NCBI GenBank assembly: GCA_944391815.1
Contig: CALXUV010000030.1
Location: 1 to 52,964 of the forward strand
Length of the DNA: 52,964 bases
Reading direction: 5' to 3'
Source of the DNA: an uncultured Clostridia bacterium
Lineage (GTDB): Bacteria; Bacillota; Clostridia; Oscillospirales; CAG-272
Shown: one piece after another, positions 8,241-15,315 of the stretch
Layout: each line of letters opens with the position of its first letter
Numbering within the stretch: position 1 is the first letter of the stretch
Program-made: the position numbers and the translations under genes
The notes under the pieces: generated by a model
What the model was told of the DNA's origin: nothing
What the model saw: only the letters and a program-made list of their open reading frames with translations
The model's database searches: none

Positions 8241-8244
8241 ATGA
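8197..8244 (+). CDS. Possible 15-residue leader peptide overlapping the attenuator hairpin
   Basis: GGAGG at 8182 precedes GTG at 8197 by about 10 nt. The short frame (MRRLRSAHFLILEAL) ends TGA at 8242-8244, overlapping the DUF2971 ATG as ATGA. The ORF runs through the terminator-like hairpin, so its translation would melt that hairpin. A chance ORF cannot be excluded. Confidence 0.4.
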   Translation: MRRLRSAHFLILEAL

Positions 8245-9092
8245 TTAACACTGAAAACAAAGAATCGACCAATTTAAGCAAAGTTTCCACACCACAAGAA
8301 CTCATATCCTATCTTTCTTCAAACGATAGAGTAGATTCATCAAAGCAAGTCTATCACTACACACGATTAGCATCCATTTTAAGTATTATTAAAAGTGGTT
8401 ATTGGATCGTGCGTTCTCCCAAAGGCATGAATGACAGTTTTGAATATCAAAATTGGGATGAAAGTGATTGGAAAAATATATTTTTCATAAGCTTCATGTC
8501 GGAACAAAAAGAAAATATTGGTATGTGGAGCTTATATGCACAGCCATGGACTACCGGAGTCAAAGTATCTATTGATGCCAAAGCGTTTAAAAATTGGATA
8601 AAAAACACCAAAACAATTTATAAAGCTAATCCCGAAACATTTGAAGTGTACGAAAACGTTGCATTCACCGTTGGAGAAAATGCCAAAATCAAATATGCTG
8701 CAGTAGCATACTCCGATTTTGAATCACACAACGAATCGACTACGGAACATATTCATGTAGGCGGAGCGAAGAACGATGCGTTAAAGGTTGCTACTGGTGT
8801 TCCAACACTTGCCGGATACATAAAAAACGATGCATGGGATTATGAGAAAGAAGTTAGATTGCGAATTGACATAGATCGTAATATCGAATGTGAGGCTGTG
8901 GCAATAAAATTAACAGAAGAAGTAATTGATGCTATTACAATAATAAAAGGCCCTCGATTTAATGGTGATTTGCAAAAAGCTATTGAAAATGAACTTAAGA
9001 AAGCTATCCCTAACGGCGCAAGTCTATTTTTTGATAGAATTGCATCCATCCCCTGCGACAACTGTAATCACGAAGGAAGGAATAAATCATGA
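8241..9092 (+). CDS. DUF2971 domain protein
   Basis: This 283-residue protein with no signal peptide or membrane segment is soluble. The N-terminal part has the DUF2971 hallmark YHYTRLASILSIIKSGYWI (~residues 34-52), then SPKGMNDSFEY and SFMSEQKENIGMWSLYA. The C-terminal half contains GYIKNDAWDYEKEVRLRI. The family is widespread and scattered, often on mobile elements, and its activity is unknown to me; a role in phage response is only suspected. The start at 8241 is set by TTTGGAGG seven bases upstream. It overlaps the next small ORF by ATGA. Confidence 0.85.
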   Translation: MINTENKESTNLSKVSTPQELISYLSSNDRVDSSKQVYHYTRLASILSIIKSGYWIVRSPKGMNDSFEYQNWDESDWKNIFFISFMSEQKENIGMWSLYAQPWTTGVKVSIDAKAFKNWIKNTKTIYKANPETFEVYENVAFTVGENAKIKYAAVAYSDFESHNESTTEHIHVGGAKNDALKVATGVPTLAGYIKNDAWDYEKEVRLRIDIDRNIECEAVAIKLTEEVIDAITIIKGPRFNGDLQKAIENELKKAIPNGASLFFDRIASIPCDNCNHEGRNKS

Positions 9093-9367
9093 AACAAATT
9101 AAAACAGTATCCATAATTGTAGCAATAATGCTTATGATGCTTGCATTACCAATGGGAATTACCGCCACGGCAGCAACATCTATCATGGCTGCGTTCACAA
9201 TATGCTACACGAAAAGAGCGAAGATATTTTGCGGGAACTGTATAAATCTGCCTCTTTCGTTGTACAGGCAATTGCTTTCAAGCAAACCGGAAACTATATC
9301 AGCCATCAAAAAGAATTGCTCCAAGTTATATCTTCCGATGAACGGGGCATTGTCGAAACCTTTTTGA
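9089..9367 (+). CDS. Small membrane/secreted ORF, probably chimeric or truncated
   Basis: This 92-residue ORF is coupled to the DUF2971 stop by ATGA. Residues 1-30 are a signal-peptide-like segment (SIIVAIMLMMLALPMGITATA). From about residue 34 the DNA is the coding region of another gene read in a different frame (see 9202-9456), so the C-terminal two-thirds is unlikely to be a real domain. It looks like the start of a lost secreted or membrane protein joined by deletion to a fragment. Expression is possible through translational coupling. Confidence 0.4.
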   Translation: MKQIKTVSIIVAIMLMMLALPMGITATAATSIMAAFTICYTKRAKIFCGNCINLPLSLYRQLLSSKPETISAIKKNCSKLYLPMNGALSKPF

Positions 9368-9456
9368 ATTTGAAAAATGGCGGAACGGTAGATTTCAATT
9401 TGATGTCCCAAACATTGTTTGCTTGGTCAAAGAAATGGATTTCTGAAAACCGATAA
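9195..9456 (+). pseudogene. C-terminal remnant, possibly of a nucleotidyltransferase/HEPN-type protein
   Basis: An 84-residue frame from ATG 9202 reads as a helical domain (ILRELYKSASFVVQAIAFKQ then FNLMSQTLFAWSKKWISENR) with no ribosome site of its own. The frame is open upstream without a usable start, so the N-terminal catalytic part seems lost. The sequence resembles helical C-terminal domains of small nucleotidyltransferases; that identification is tentative. Confidence 0.4.
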
Positions 9457-9458
9457 AC

Positions 9459-9473
9459 AAATTCCAATTTAGC
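9459..9473 (+). repeat. 15-bp direct repeat, copy 1
   Basis: AAATTCCAATTTAGC directly follows the stop region of the remnant. An identical copy lies at 10185-10199 after the XRE gene, so the two bracket that gene. Confidence 0.8.
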
Positions 9474-9577
9474 GGTCAATTTTCACTCTACCAACGGTTT
9501 ACTTCTCCTCACTAAACCAATGGTGGGTGTGTTTTCTCCTCATAATTATCTATACTGAATGCGAAAGGAGGCAGTCT

Positions 9578-10186
9578 ATGAACCAAATTAAAATCGGAAG
9601 ATTTATTGCCGAGTGCAGAAAAAAGGCAAACTTAACGCAAATGCAGTTGGCAGAAAAACTGGGCATCACCGATAAAGCAATATCCAAGTGGGAACGCGGC
9701 TTGGCAATGCCCGATACTTCGATAATGCTTGAACTCTGTGATATTCTTTGCATCAGTGTAAACGAATTATTAAGTGGGGAGAAAATCAATATGGAAAACA
9801 ATAATCAGAAAAACGAACAACTTTTGCTTGATATGGCGAAAGAATTAGAGAAGAAAAACAAAACTATTTGGAATGCAATGTGGATAATCATGACAGTGAG
9901 TATCCTTGGATTGATCGGAGGTCTCGCGATCATCGCCTTTTTTATGCCTGAGGGGCCATGGATGCTCGTTGCAATACTTTCACTGTGCGTGGTGTTCCTT
10001 ATACCGTGTTTCTATGCGTTAAAGCTTGAAGTCAACGTGGGGGCTTATAAGTGCAAAAATTGCGGCTACGAGATCGTACCTACCTATAAGCAGGCACTTA
10101 ATGCGATGCATAGGGGAACGACACGGTATTTAAAGTGTCCGAAATGCAACAAGCGTACTTGGTGCAAGAAAGTATTGAAGAAGTAA
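9578..10186 (+). CDS. XRE-family regulator with two membrane segments and a C-terminal zinc ribbon
   Basis: In this 202-residue protein, residues 3-60 form an XRE/Cro helix-turn-helix (LTQMQLAEKLGITDKAISKW is the recognition region). A charged linker rich in Asn/Glu/Lys follows, then two transmembrane helices (~105-128 and ~133-150). The C-terminus is a treble-Cys zinc ribbon with CKNCGY and CPKCNKRTWC. The start at 9578 is set by AAAGGAGG seven to ten bases upstream. Such membrane-tethered XRE proteins are common beside stress, transport or element-borne genes and probably sense a membrane or metal signal. Target genes are unknown; the DUF2971 promoter in the same island is a candidate. Confidence 0.85.
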   Translation: MNQIKIGRFIAECRKKANLTQMQLAEKLGITDKAISKWERGLAMPDTSIMLELCDILCISVNELLSGEKINMENNNQKNEQLLLDMAKELEKKNKTIWNAMWIIMTVSILGLIGGLAIIAFFMPEGPWMLVAILSLCVVFLIPCFYALKLEVNVGAYKCKNCGYEIVPTYKQALNAMHRGTTRYLKCPKCNKRTWCKKVLKK

Positions 10187-10199
10187 ATTCCAATTTAGC
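10185..10199 (+). repeat. 15-bp direct repeat, copy 2
   Basis: It is identical to 9459-9473 and overlaps the final bases of the XRE gene. The island remainder (10200-10450) has no gene, only small stems such as ACTCGGT/ACCGAGT near 10221-10240. Confidence 0.8.
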
Positions 10200-10450
10200 A
10201 AAGCGAGTTAATTAAATAAAACTCGGTAACAGACCGAGTGAAAAGCGATTAAATAAAGGTATCTTGTGGGAATATAACCGTTTCCCTAAATCCGAACCCC
10301 TTGCTAATTCCTATCTAATCAGACCGCTAAAAACGGGGTAAAATTAGCAGTAATTCCGTAACACAGCTTAACACTCAAAGTGCGAAAAAGCCTTGAAAAT
10401 ACGGGATTATCGGGTACAGGAAGTGACTCTACAACCGAGTTTCGAGGTCA

Positions 10451-10495
10451 CTCCTAAGCGGTAGGTCGGGTGTTCAAGTCACCTCGGGAACGCCA
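10451..10495 (+). repeat. Attachment-site repeat, distal copy (45 bp)
   Basis: It exactly duplicates the 3' 45 bp of tRNA-Arg, including CCA. The 5' half of the tRNA and its promoter are missing here, so it cannot be a functional tRNA. Confidence 0.93.
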
Positions 10496-10497
10496 AG

Positions 10498-10548
10498 AAA
10501 ATCGGCTGTTCCAAATGCTTTAAATTTGCATTTGGAGCAGCCGATTTT
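10498..10548 (+). terminator. Bidirectional terminator
   Basis: Long arms (AAAATCGGCTG...CCAAATGC with GCATTTGG...CAGCCGATTTT) are T-rich on both outer sides. It probably was the original tRNA-Arg terminator before the island inserted, and it also serves the convergent QueD-like gene. Confidence 0.85.
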
Positions 10549-10566
10549 AGCTTTATGGGAGATAAG

Positions 10567-11133
10567 TCAGCTTTTTTTGTAGCCGCATTTCGGGCATACG
10601 CCGTTTTCGTTCAATGCAATTCCACAGAGCGGGCAGCGGTCGATCTTGTTTTTCGTGTCAAACTCAGCCGAGGCTGCATTTACTCCGCTTGTAAATGTGA
10701 TTTTAGCTATATTGAGTTTGTCTTTAAGCAGATCGTAAACGATTTTGATCATTCCTTCAACCGTCATGGTTTCTTTTGTGACTACGAGTCGGCAGTCAGG
10801 ATAAGCGGTTGCCAGTTCGGTTTTGAATGCCTCGCCTTTCATTTTATTCTGAGGCGCACCGTTCTTTATGCCCTGTTTTTCATAAACATCCAAAATGGCG
10901 GGCAAAAGCGGATCGTCTTCTCTGAGGATAAGAGCGTGATCGAAATTTTTCAGAACAGACCAAGCGGTTTTTTTGATCTCATTACACGGAAAAACCATGT
11001 TGACTCCCGGTTCAACACTGTCCTCAACTTCAATTGTCAGAACACCGGTATGACCGTGCAGATACTGTGCTTCACCTTTGAATCCGTAAAATCTGTGTGC
11101 GTACTGTAAATCAAGTGTGGTAATGCTTCTCAT
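10567..11133 (-). CDS. 6-pyruvoyltetrahydropterin synthase/QueD-like protein with C-terminal zinc ribbon
   Basis: In this 188-residue protein, zinc-site histidines are visible as His13 and the HGH pair His26/His28 (LHGHTG); FDHALIL and VEGM correspond to the catalytic His and Glu regions. The family's catalytic Cys, four residues before the first His of HGH, is Ala22 here. An insertion around 85-115 and a terminal zinc ribbon (CPLCGI...CPKCGY) add to the usual 120-140-residue length. No queC, queE or queF lies nearby, so membership in queuosine synthesis is doubtful. It may be a different pterin enzyme. It lies 58 bp downstream of the Fur-family gene on the same strand. Confidence 0.8.
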   Translation of the reverse strand: MRSITTLDLQYAHRFYGFKGEAQYLHGHTGVLTIEVEDSVEPGVNMVFPCNEIKKTAWSVLKNFDHALILREDDPLLPAILDVYEKQGIKNGAPQNKMKGEAFKTELATAYPDCRLVVTKETMTVEGMIKIVYDLLKDKLNIAKITFTSGVNAASAEFDTKNKIDRCPLCGIALNENGVCPKCGYKKS

Positions 11134-11191
11134 ATAATATTCCTCCTGAGTTATTTTATTTTTAAATGAGCGTTAACTCAATTAAATCATT

Positions 11192-11554
11192 TTACTGAGC
11201 TTGTTTTTTGCATTCCGGACAAATATAGCTGATTTTCAAATCATAACTGTCAATAATAATACCTGTTTGTTTTTCTATATCTTCGGTAATATCTGACAGG
11301 AAAACATCTGATATAGCTCCGCATTCCCGGCAGACAAGGTGGTCGTGTTTTACTGTCTTGTCAAATCTGTCAGGGCACCCCTCCAAACTTATTTTCCGGA
11401 TCTTTCCGGTTTTGTGGAGGTTGCCAAGATTATTGTATACCGTAGCCAGAACAACACGCGGGTACATTTGCTTCAACTTAAAAAACAACTGTTCGGCTGT
11501 TAAATGTTCGTTTGAAGCATTTATAATTTCAAGTATTTTTTCTTCGTATCTCAT
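11192..11554 (-). CDS. Fur/PerR-family metalloregulator
   Basis: This 120-residue protein has an N-terminal winged helix (residues 1-75, LATVYNNLGNLHKTG recognition helix), followed by KHDHLVCRECG and a second CPEC pair forming the structural zinc site. Its length is short for Fur (140-150). It lacks the His-rich N-terminal region, closer to PerR or a small Fur paralogue. The gene is preceded by a perfect 7-1-7 inverted repeat at 11567-11581 overlapping its own promoter region, which indicates autoregulation. The linked QueD-like gene and the ZIP transporter may be part of its regulon. Confidence 0.88.
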   Translation of the reverse strand: MRYEEKILEIINASNEHLTAEQLFFKLKQMYPRVVLATVYNNLGNLHKTGKIRKISLEGCPDRFDKTVKHDHLVCRECGAISDVFLSDITEDIEKQTGIIIDSYDLKISYICPECKKQAQ

Positions 11555-11566
11555 CTTTTCACCGTA

Positions 11567-11581
11567 TTAGAATTATTCTAA
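11567..11581. promoter_or_regulatory. Fur/PerR-type operator
   Basis: TTAGAATTATTCTAA is a perfect 7-1-7 palindrome, and a further half-site ATTCTAA follows at once. It sits just downstream of the -10 of the Fur-family gene, an ideal position for repression. Confidence 0.78.
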
Positions 11582-11585
11582 TTCT

Positions 11586-11614
11586 AATATATCACAATGA
11601 AACCGACTTGTCAA
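11586..11614 (-). promoter_or_regulatory. Promoter of the Fur-family gene
   Basis: On the minus strand, TTGACA (11609-11614) and TATATT (11586-11591) are 17 bp apart, and the operator follows immediately. Confidence 0.82.
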
Positions 11615-11814
11615 GCGATTCCTTAAAATCTGATTGTAAATAAATAATGAACCTGAAAACGTCAGTGTTTAACTGACTACAAAAATAATTATTATAATCA
11701 GATAATAAAAATCAAGTCGAATCAGTATTTAAATATTAAACAGGTGGTTTCAAGTTTTAAAGGTAATTATTTTTTCAATGATGTTTTTATAATAATGTGA
11801 TAATTTTAAAAATA

Positions 11815-11837
11815 AAAAACCGGAAAATCCGGTTTTT
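11815..11837 (-). terminator. Terminator of the ZIP transporter gene
   Basis: AAAAACCGG and CCGGTTTTT arms surround a short loop and are followed on the minus strand by a T-rich run. The rest of the gap 11615-11927 is AT-rich with no other structure seen. Confidence 0.8.
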
Positions 11838-11927
11838 CAGAATTATATTTCAGATAGATATGAGGAGTCGAAATTGAATCAAGCTTAATCAAATAAGTTT
11901 AAGAACAATCTGATTTTTGATTAATAA

Positions 11928-12689
11928 TTAACCAAGAGCTACGTCAAGGATCATCATCAGCGAGAATCCGAAAACAAAAAGAAGAGTCGGAAGATCCGAC
12001 GGTTTTCCGTCGGACATAGTCGGCCACATTTCGTCAACAACTACGTATATCATAGCTCCGGCAGCAAAACACATAAGGTAGGGCAGAAGACTGATAAGAA
12101 AACCGGCTGCAAAAACAGTGATAAGAGAACCGAGAGTTTCTACTATCGCTGAGAAAACGCCGAGAAGAAAAGCTTTGAATCTGCCTATCCCTCTGGAATA
12201 CAGCGGAAGCGAAATTATAGCTCCTTCCGGGCAATTCTGAACTGCTATTCCGGCAGAAAGTGCAATAATTGACGAATATGTCACCAGCGACGGATCGGCT
12301 TGCCATGCAGCAAAAGCTACACCCAAAGCCATTCCTTCGGGGAAGTTATGGATTGTTATGGCAATAAGCGGCAAAGCAGACTTTTTGAAAATCGGAAGTG
12401 AATATCTGCTTTTGCTTTGCATTTTCCAGATAAGTTTATCAAGCAGATAAAAGAAGATGATGCCCACCCAGAATCCGACAGCCGCCGGAATAAAACTTCC
12501 TCCCGACAGATCAAGCGAGGGCATAATGAGACTCCATACTGAAGCTGCTATCATGACTCCGGCGGCAAATCCGTTCAGGCATCTGACAAGCAAACCACCG
12601 GTTTTGTTTTTGAAAAAAAAGACAAGAGCGGCGCCAAGAGAAGTGCCGATAAACGGTATGGCAAGGACTTTTAAAAGTGAAAAAGACAT
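11928..12689 (-). CDS. ZIP-family metal transporter (GufA-like)
   Basis: This 253-residue polytopic protein has eight hydrophobic segments. The metal-binding helices carry HNFPEG (~residue 113) and QNCPEG (~150). The Gln in the second motif is characteristic of the GufA branch rather than ZupT, which has His. The family imports zinc, iron or manganese. The gene is followed by a terminator at 11815-11837. Fur-family control is plausible because the regulator is the next gene, but I see no clear operator at this promoter. Confidence 0.9.
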   Translation of the reverse strand: MSFSLLKVLAIPFIGTSLGAALVFFFKNKTGGLLVRCLNGFAAGVMIAASVWSLIMPSLDLSGGSFIPAAVGFWVGIIFFYLLDKLIWKMQSKSRYSLPIFKKSALPLIAITIHNFPEGMALGVAFAAWQADPSLVTYSSIIALSAGIAVQNCPEGAIISLPLYSRGIGRFKAFLLGVFSAIVETLGSLITVFAAGFLISLLPYLMCFAAGAMIYVVVDEMWPTMSDGKPSDLPTLLFVFGFSLMMILDVALG

Positions 12690-12778
12690 TTCGGTTTAAC
12701 CCTTTCAGAAATTTGCGCAAAGATATCATTATATCTTATGCTTAGTTTCGGTAAAGGTGAAAATTCTTTGTCAAACAC

Positions 12779-12807
12779 TTGACAAACCGTTTCAATCAAT
12801 GTATAAT
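12779..12807 (+). promoter_or_regulatory. Consensus sigma-A promoter of the acyl carrier protein gene
   Basis: TTGACA (12779-12784) and TATAAT (12802-12807) match the consensus perfectly with 17-bp spacing. It gives a short 5' leader. Confidence 0.9.
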
Positions 12808-12837
12808 AACTACTGAAAATATTATGGGAGTCGGAGT

Positions 12838-13059
12838 ATGAAAGAGAAACTTATTAAGATGCTGGCGGAATACAGAAATATTCCGGAAAATGAGGTAGAG
12901 ACGGACGTTCCGTTTTCAAAAATGGGTCTTGATTCGCTCGACATGGCGGAGTTTGTTATGAAGCTGGAAGAGGAGCTCAACATTTCCCTTCAGATATCAA
13001 AAAAGTACGACACGCTGGACAAATTTGCTGAGTATATCGAGTCGGTCAGCAAATCGTAA
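12838..13059 (+). CDS. Acyl carrier protein
   Basis: This 73-residue acidic protein has the 4'-phosphopantetheine attachment motif LDSLDM with Ser33. Length and helix pattern are those of a stand-alone ACP. No fatty-acid or polyketide genes are beside it; the gene has its own perfect promoter and its own terminator, so it is a single-gene unit. It may be a second ACP used for a special pathway (for example lipoteichoic acid D-alanylation or a specialised acyl transfer) rather than the main AcpP. That is inference. Confidence 0.88.
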   Translation: MKEKLIKMLAEYRNIPENEVETDVPFSKMGLDSLDMAEFVMKLEEELNISLQISKKYDTLDKFAEYIESVSKS

Positions 13060-13075
13060 GTGAAAATATAAAAGA

Positions 13076-13118
13076 AAAAGCTGTTTGTAACGCTTATGCA
13101 GCAACAAACAGCCTTTTT
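13076..13118 (+). terminator. Terminator of the acyl carrier protein gene
   Basis: AAAAGCTGTTTGT pairs with ACAAACAGCCTTTTT with one bulge and ends in a T-run. Confidence 0.85.
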
Positions 13119-13184
13119 GTTTCACTTTTGTCAATTATTTAAAAAATCCGATGGAGAAACAAAACGGTTTTCTTTACCGGCGAA

Positions 13185-13526
13185 ATGAAGGTTAACATGA
13201 GATCACTTAATGAAACTGAGACAAGAGAACTTGTCTGGATTCTTGAAAATATTCCACAGCTTGCCGTGGACGACAAATACCGGGCGAGCTTGCAAACCGC
13301 AAAAAGCAAAAATGTTTCGGGTTTCCCGAGAAAGTTCAGTGACGGAGAAAGAGAAGCAGTGGCTGAAGCGTTAAAGTATTTTACGGACATGTACGGTCAG
13401 CTGCTGAAAGGTTATCCGAAGGGGCATAAAAGTATTAACGTAATAAGGCAAAGAGTCAATGTATTTAATGCACTGGTTGAAAAAATAAACCGTCTGAATT
13501 CAGGTGCGGCGCAAAAGCGTCAGTAA
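13185..13526 (+). CDS. Hypothetical small helical protein
   Basis: This protein has 113 residues from the upstream ATG. The in-frame ATG at 13197 has the better ribosome site (GAAGG seven bases before), which would give 109 residues. It is charged, without signal or membrane segment, and contains an SDGEREAVAEALKYF helix. I do not recognise a family. It lies between the ACP and the convergent ABC permease. Confidence 0.55.
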   Translation: MKVNMRSLNETETRELVWILENIPQLAVDDKYRASLQTAKSKNVSGFPRKFSDGEREAVAEALKYFTDMYGQLLKGYPKGHKSINVIRQRVNVFNALVEKINRLNSGAAQKRQ

Positions 13527-13530
13527 ACTT

Positions 13531-15315
13531 TTAATCGACATTTTTCAGAGATGAATTCATGTCGATTTTTTTTATTTTGGGATAGAGAAGAATACTTACT
13601 GTTATAACTGCGATTGCTACCAGCAGAGCTGTAAAGGCATACCAGTACCATTCTATGTCGCCTACTCTTCCGAACTCCAGATATTCAAAGAAGAATTGAA
13701 GGAATACATAACCGAGCGGAAGTCCGAGTATTACTCCGACAACAGAGGTCATTAAGACTTCCCGGTAGATGTAAAGTCCGACCTCAGGATTCTGATAACC
13801 GAGAACCCTCAGTGTTGCGATTTCTCTTTTGCGTTCCTGGATATTCATGTTTGTCAGATTGAAAACTATCAGTACGCTGAGTGCGACCGCAAAAATTATG
13901 ATAACTGAAGCGATGATTGCAAAGCTTCCTGCCATGGATACGGGGATTTTTTCGGTATCGGGATTGTTTGAAATACTGTAAAGACCAAAACCTGCATAGA
14001 CAAGAGCAGTTGAACCCATAACCGATATTACAGTCATTACCGTGTGGGCAATATATCTGCAAATATTGCGTACCGATGATTTGATACGGAAGGGGAGTCT
14101 TTTCCAGATAAACGTAATTCTTTCGAAAATTATTTTCCTGCCCGCCTTTGGGGATTTCGGATGGAGAAGATTACATGGGGCTGTTTTTAGCGTTTTCAAT
14201 GCTATAAAAACCGTGATGAAAGTAATAAAAGCGATAGTCAGGACAGATGCAATAAGTCCGGGCACAAAATTTCTGTACGAAGTCATTTCCGGCGTAAAGA
14301 ATGTAGCGTCAAAAGCAGGATATATAACGGCAGGGAAGAGGGTAACTCCGACTGCGATTCCTATAACCGTACCGAAAAGACAACCGAAAAACGAAAATAG
14401 CAGATATCTGATAATGACTGCGAATTTGCTTATACCGAGCGAACGGTAACAGCCCATCAGGCTTCTTTCCTCTTCGATTAGTCTGGACAGGGTAGAGTAT
14501 ACGACAAGACAGGATACTATTACGAAAAAAGCAGGGAAAACGGCGGCGACCGCAGTTATTTTCTTGCTTAAACTCTTGGTGTATTCATGTGTTAAGTTTT
14601 CGTTCAGAGTAAGAGCAAATGTCTGTTCGTCTGTAAGCGAGTCGCAGACAGTTTCTATATATTCAGAATAACTGTCCGAATATATATCGGGATTGTCTTC
14701 AAATTTCACCCTGATGTAAAGATCGGTTGTTATTTCCGGAACACCGGACAAAGTTCTGTCAGCGTAACATATATATTTCAGCGGCTCTCCCTGAAGATCC
14801 GGTTCCTCATCTTTTGTAATATAAAGAGGATTTTCGACAATTCCGCTGACGGTATATTCTTTTCCGGAAACATTGATTTTATCTCCGATTTTTACATTCT
14901 GACAAATTCTGTCGATAAGGATCTCATCTTCGGATGAGGGATATTTACCGTCGGTGAGAGTAAGTTTGTTTATGTCACCCTCAATGCCTTCATCATTTCC
15001 GTTTATGAAGAAAATTCTCGAACCGTCGCTGTCAAACGAAGTTACTTTTTTTATATCTTCAACATATTCGTTGTTTTTTATCTCATCTATGCGTGAATCT
15101 GTAAATCCGAACGGGGACGATGTTTTCAGAATAATATCCGCGCCGTTGTTATCTTTGAAATATTGCTGAATAGAGTCCGTCATCAGTTCGGCAAGCGTGC
15201 CGAGTCCTGTCACAAACGCGATACCTACAAAAACGATGAGTAAAACGGAAATAAAGCGACTGAAATTCGAAGTAAATATTCTGAGGGTGTTTTTGACAAA
15301 TACTTTTTTCACCAC
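13531..15315 (-). CDS. FtsX-type ABC transporter permease
   Basis: This 594-residue membrane protein has an N-terminal helix at residues 12-35, a large extracytoplasmic domain (~40-255), and three helices at ~258-385. A second FtsX-like helix block lies at ~425-580, with the family motif QERKREIATLRVLGY near 490. This MacB/FtsX layout is used for export of peptides or lipids or for antimicrobial-peptide sensing. Its start overlaps the end of the ATPase gene by 7 bp. The divergent TetR regulator at 16503 is the likely controller. Confidence 0.88.
   Translation of the reverse strand: MVKKVFVKNTLRIFTSNFSRFISVLLIVFVGIAFVTGLGTLAELMTDSIQQYFKDNNGADIILKTSSPFGFTDSRIDEIKNNEYVEDIKKVTSFDSDGSRIFFINGNDEGIEGDINKLTLTDGKYPSSEDEILIDRICQNVKIGDKINVSGKEYTVSGIVENPLYITKDEEPDLQGEPLKYICYADRTLSGVPEITTDLYIRVKFEDNPDIYSDSYSEYIETVCDSLTDEQTFALTLNENLTHEYTKSLSKKITAVAAVFPAFFVIVSCLVVYSTLSRLIEEERSLMGCYRSLGISKFAVIIRYLLFSFFGCLFGTVIGIAVGVTLFPAVIYPAFDATFFTPEMTSYRNFVPGLIASVLTIAFITFITVFIALKTLKTAPCNLLHPKSPKAGRKIIFERITFIWKRLPFRIKSSVRNICRYIAHTVMTVISVMGSTALVYAGFGLYSISNNPDTEKIPVSMAGSFAIIASVIIIFAVALSVLIVFNLTNMNIQERKREIATLRVLGYQNPEVGLYIYREVLMTSVVGVILGLPLGYVFLQFFFEYLEFGRVGDIEWYWYAFTALLVAIAVITVSILLYPKIKKIDMNSSLKNVD

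Larger units (their letters stand above)
7927..10495. mobile_element. 2.57-kb tRNA-Arg mini-island lacking an integrase
   Basis: The segment lies between the complete tRNA-Arg and a perfect 45-bp copy of its 3' end. It holds a terminator, a promoter with a structured leader, a DUF2971 gene, a chimeric small ORF with a gene remnant, and an XRE/zinc-ribbon membrane regulator. No recombinase or integrase gene is present, so it is either a decayed integrative element or a satellite moved in trans. Its gene content differs from the metabolic genes on both sides. Confidence 0.82.
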
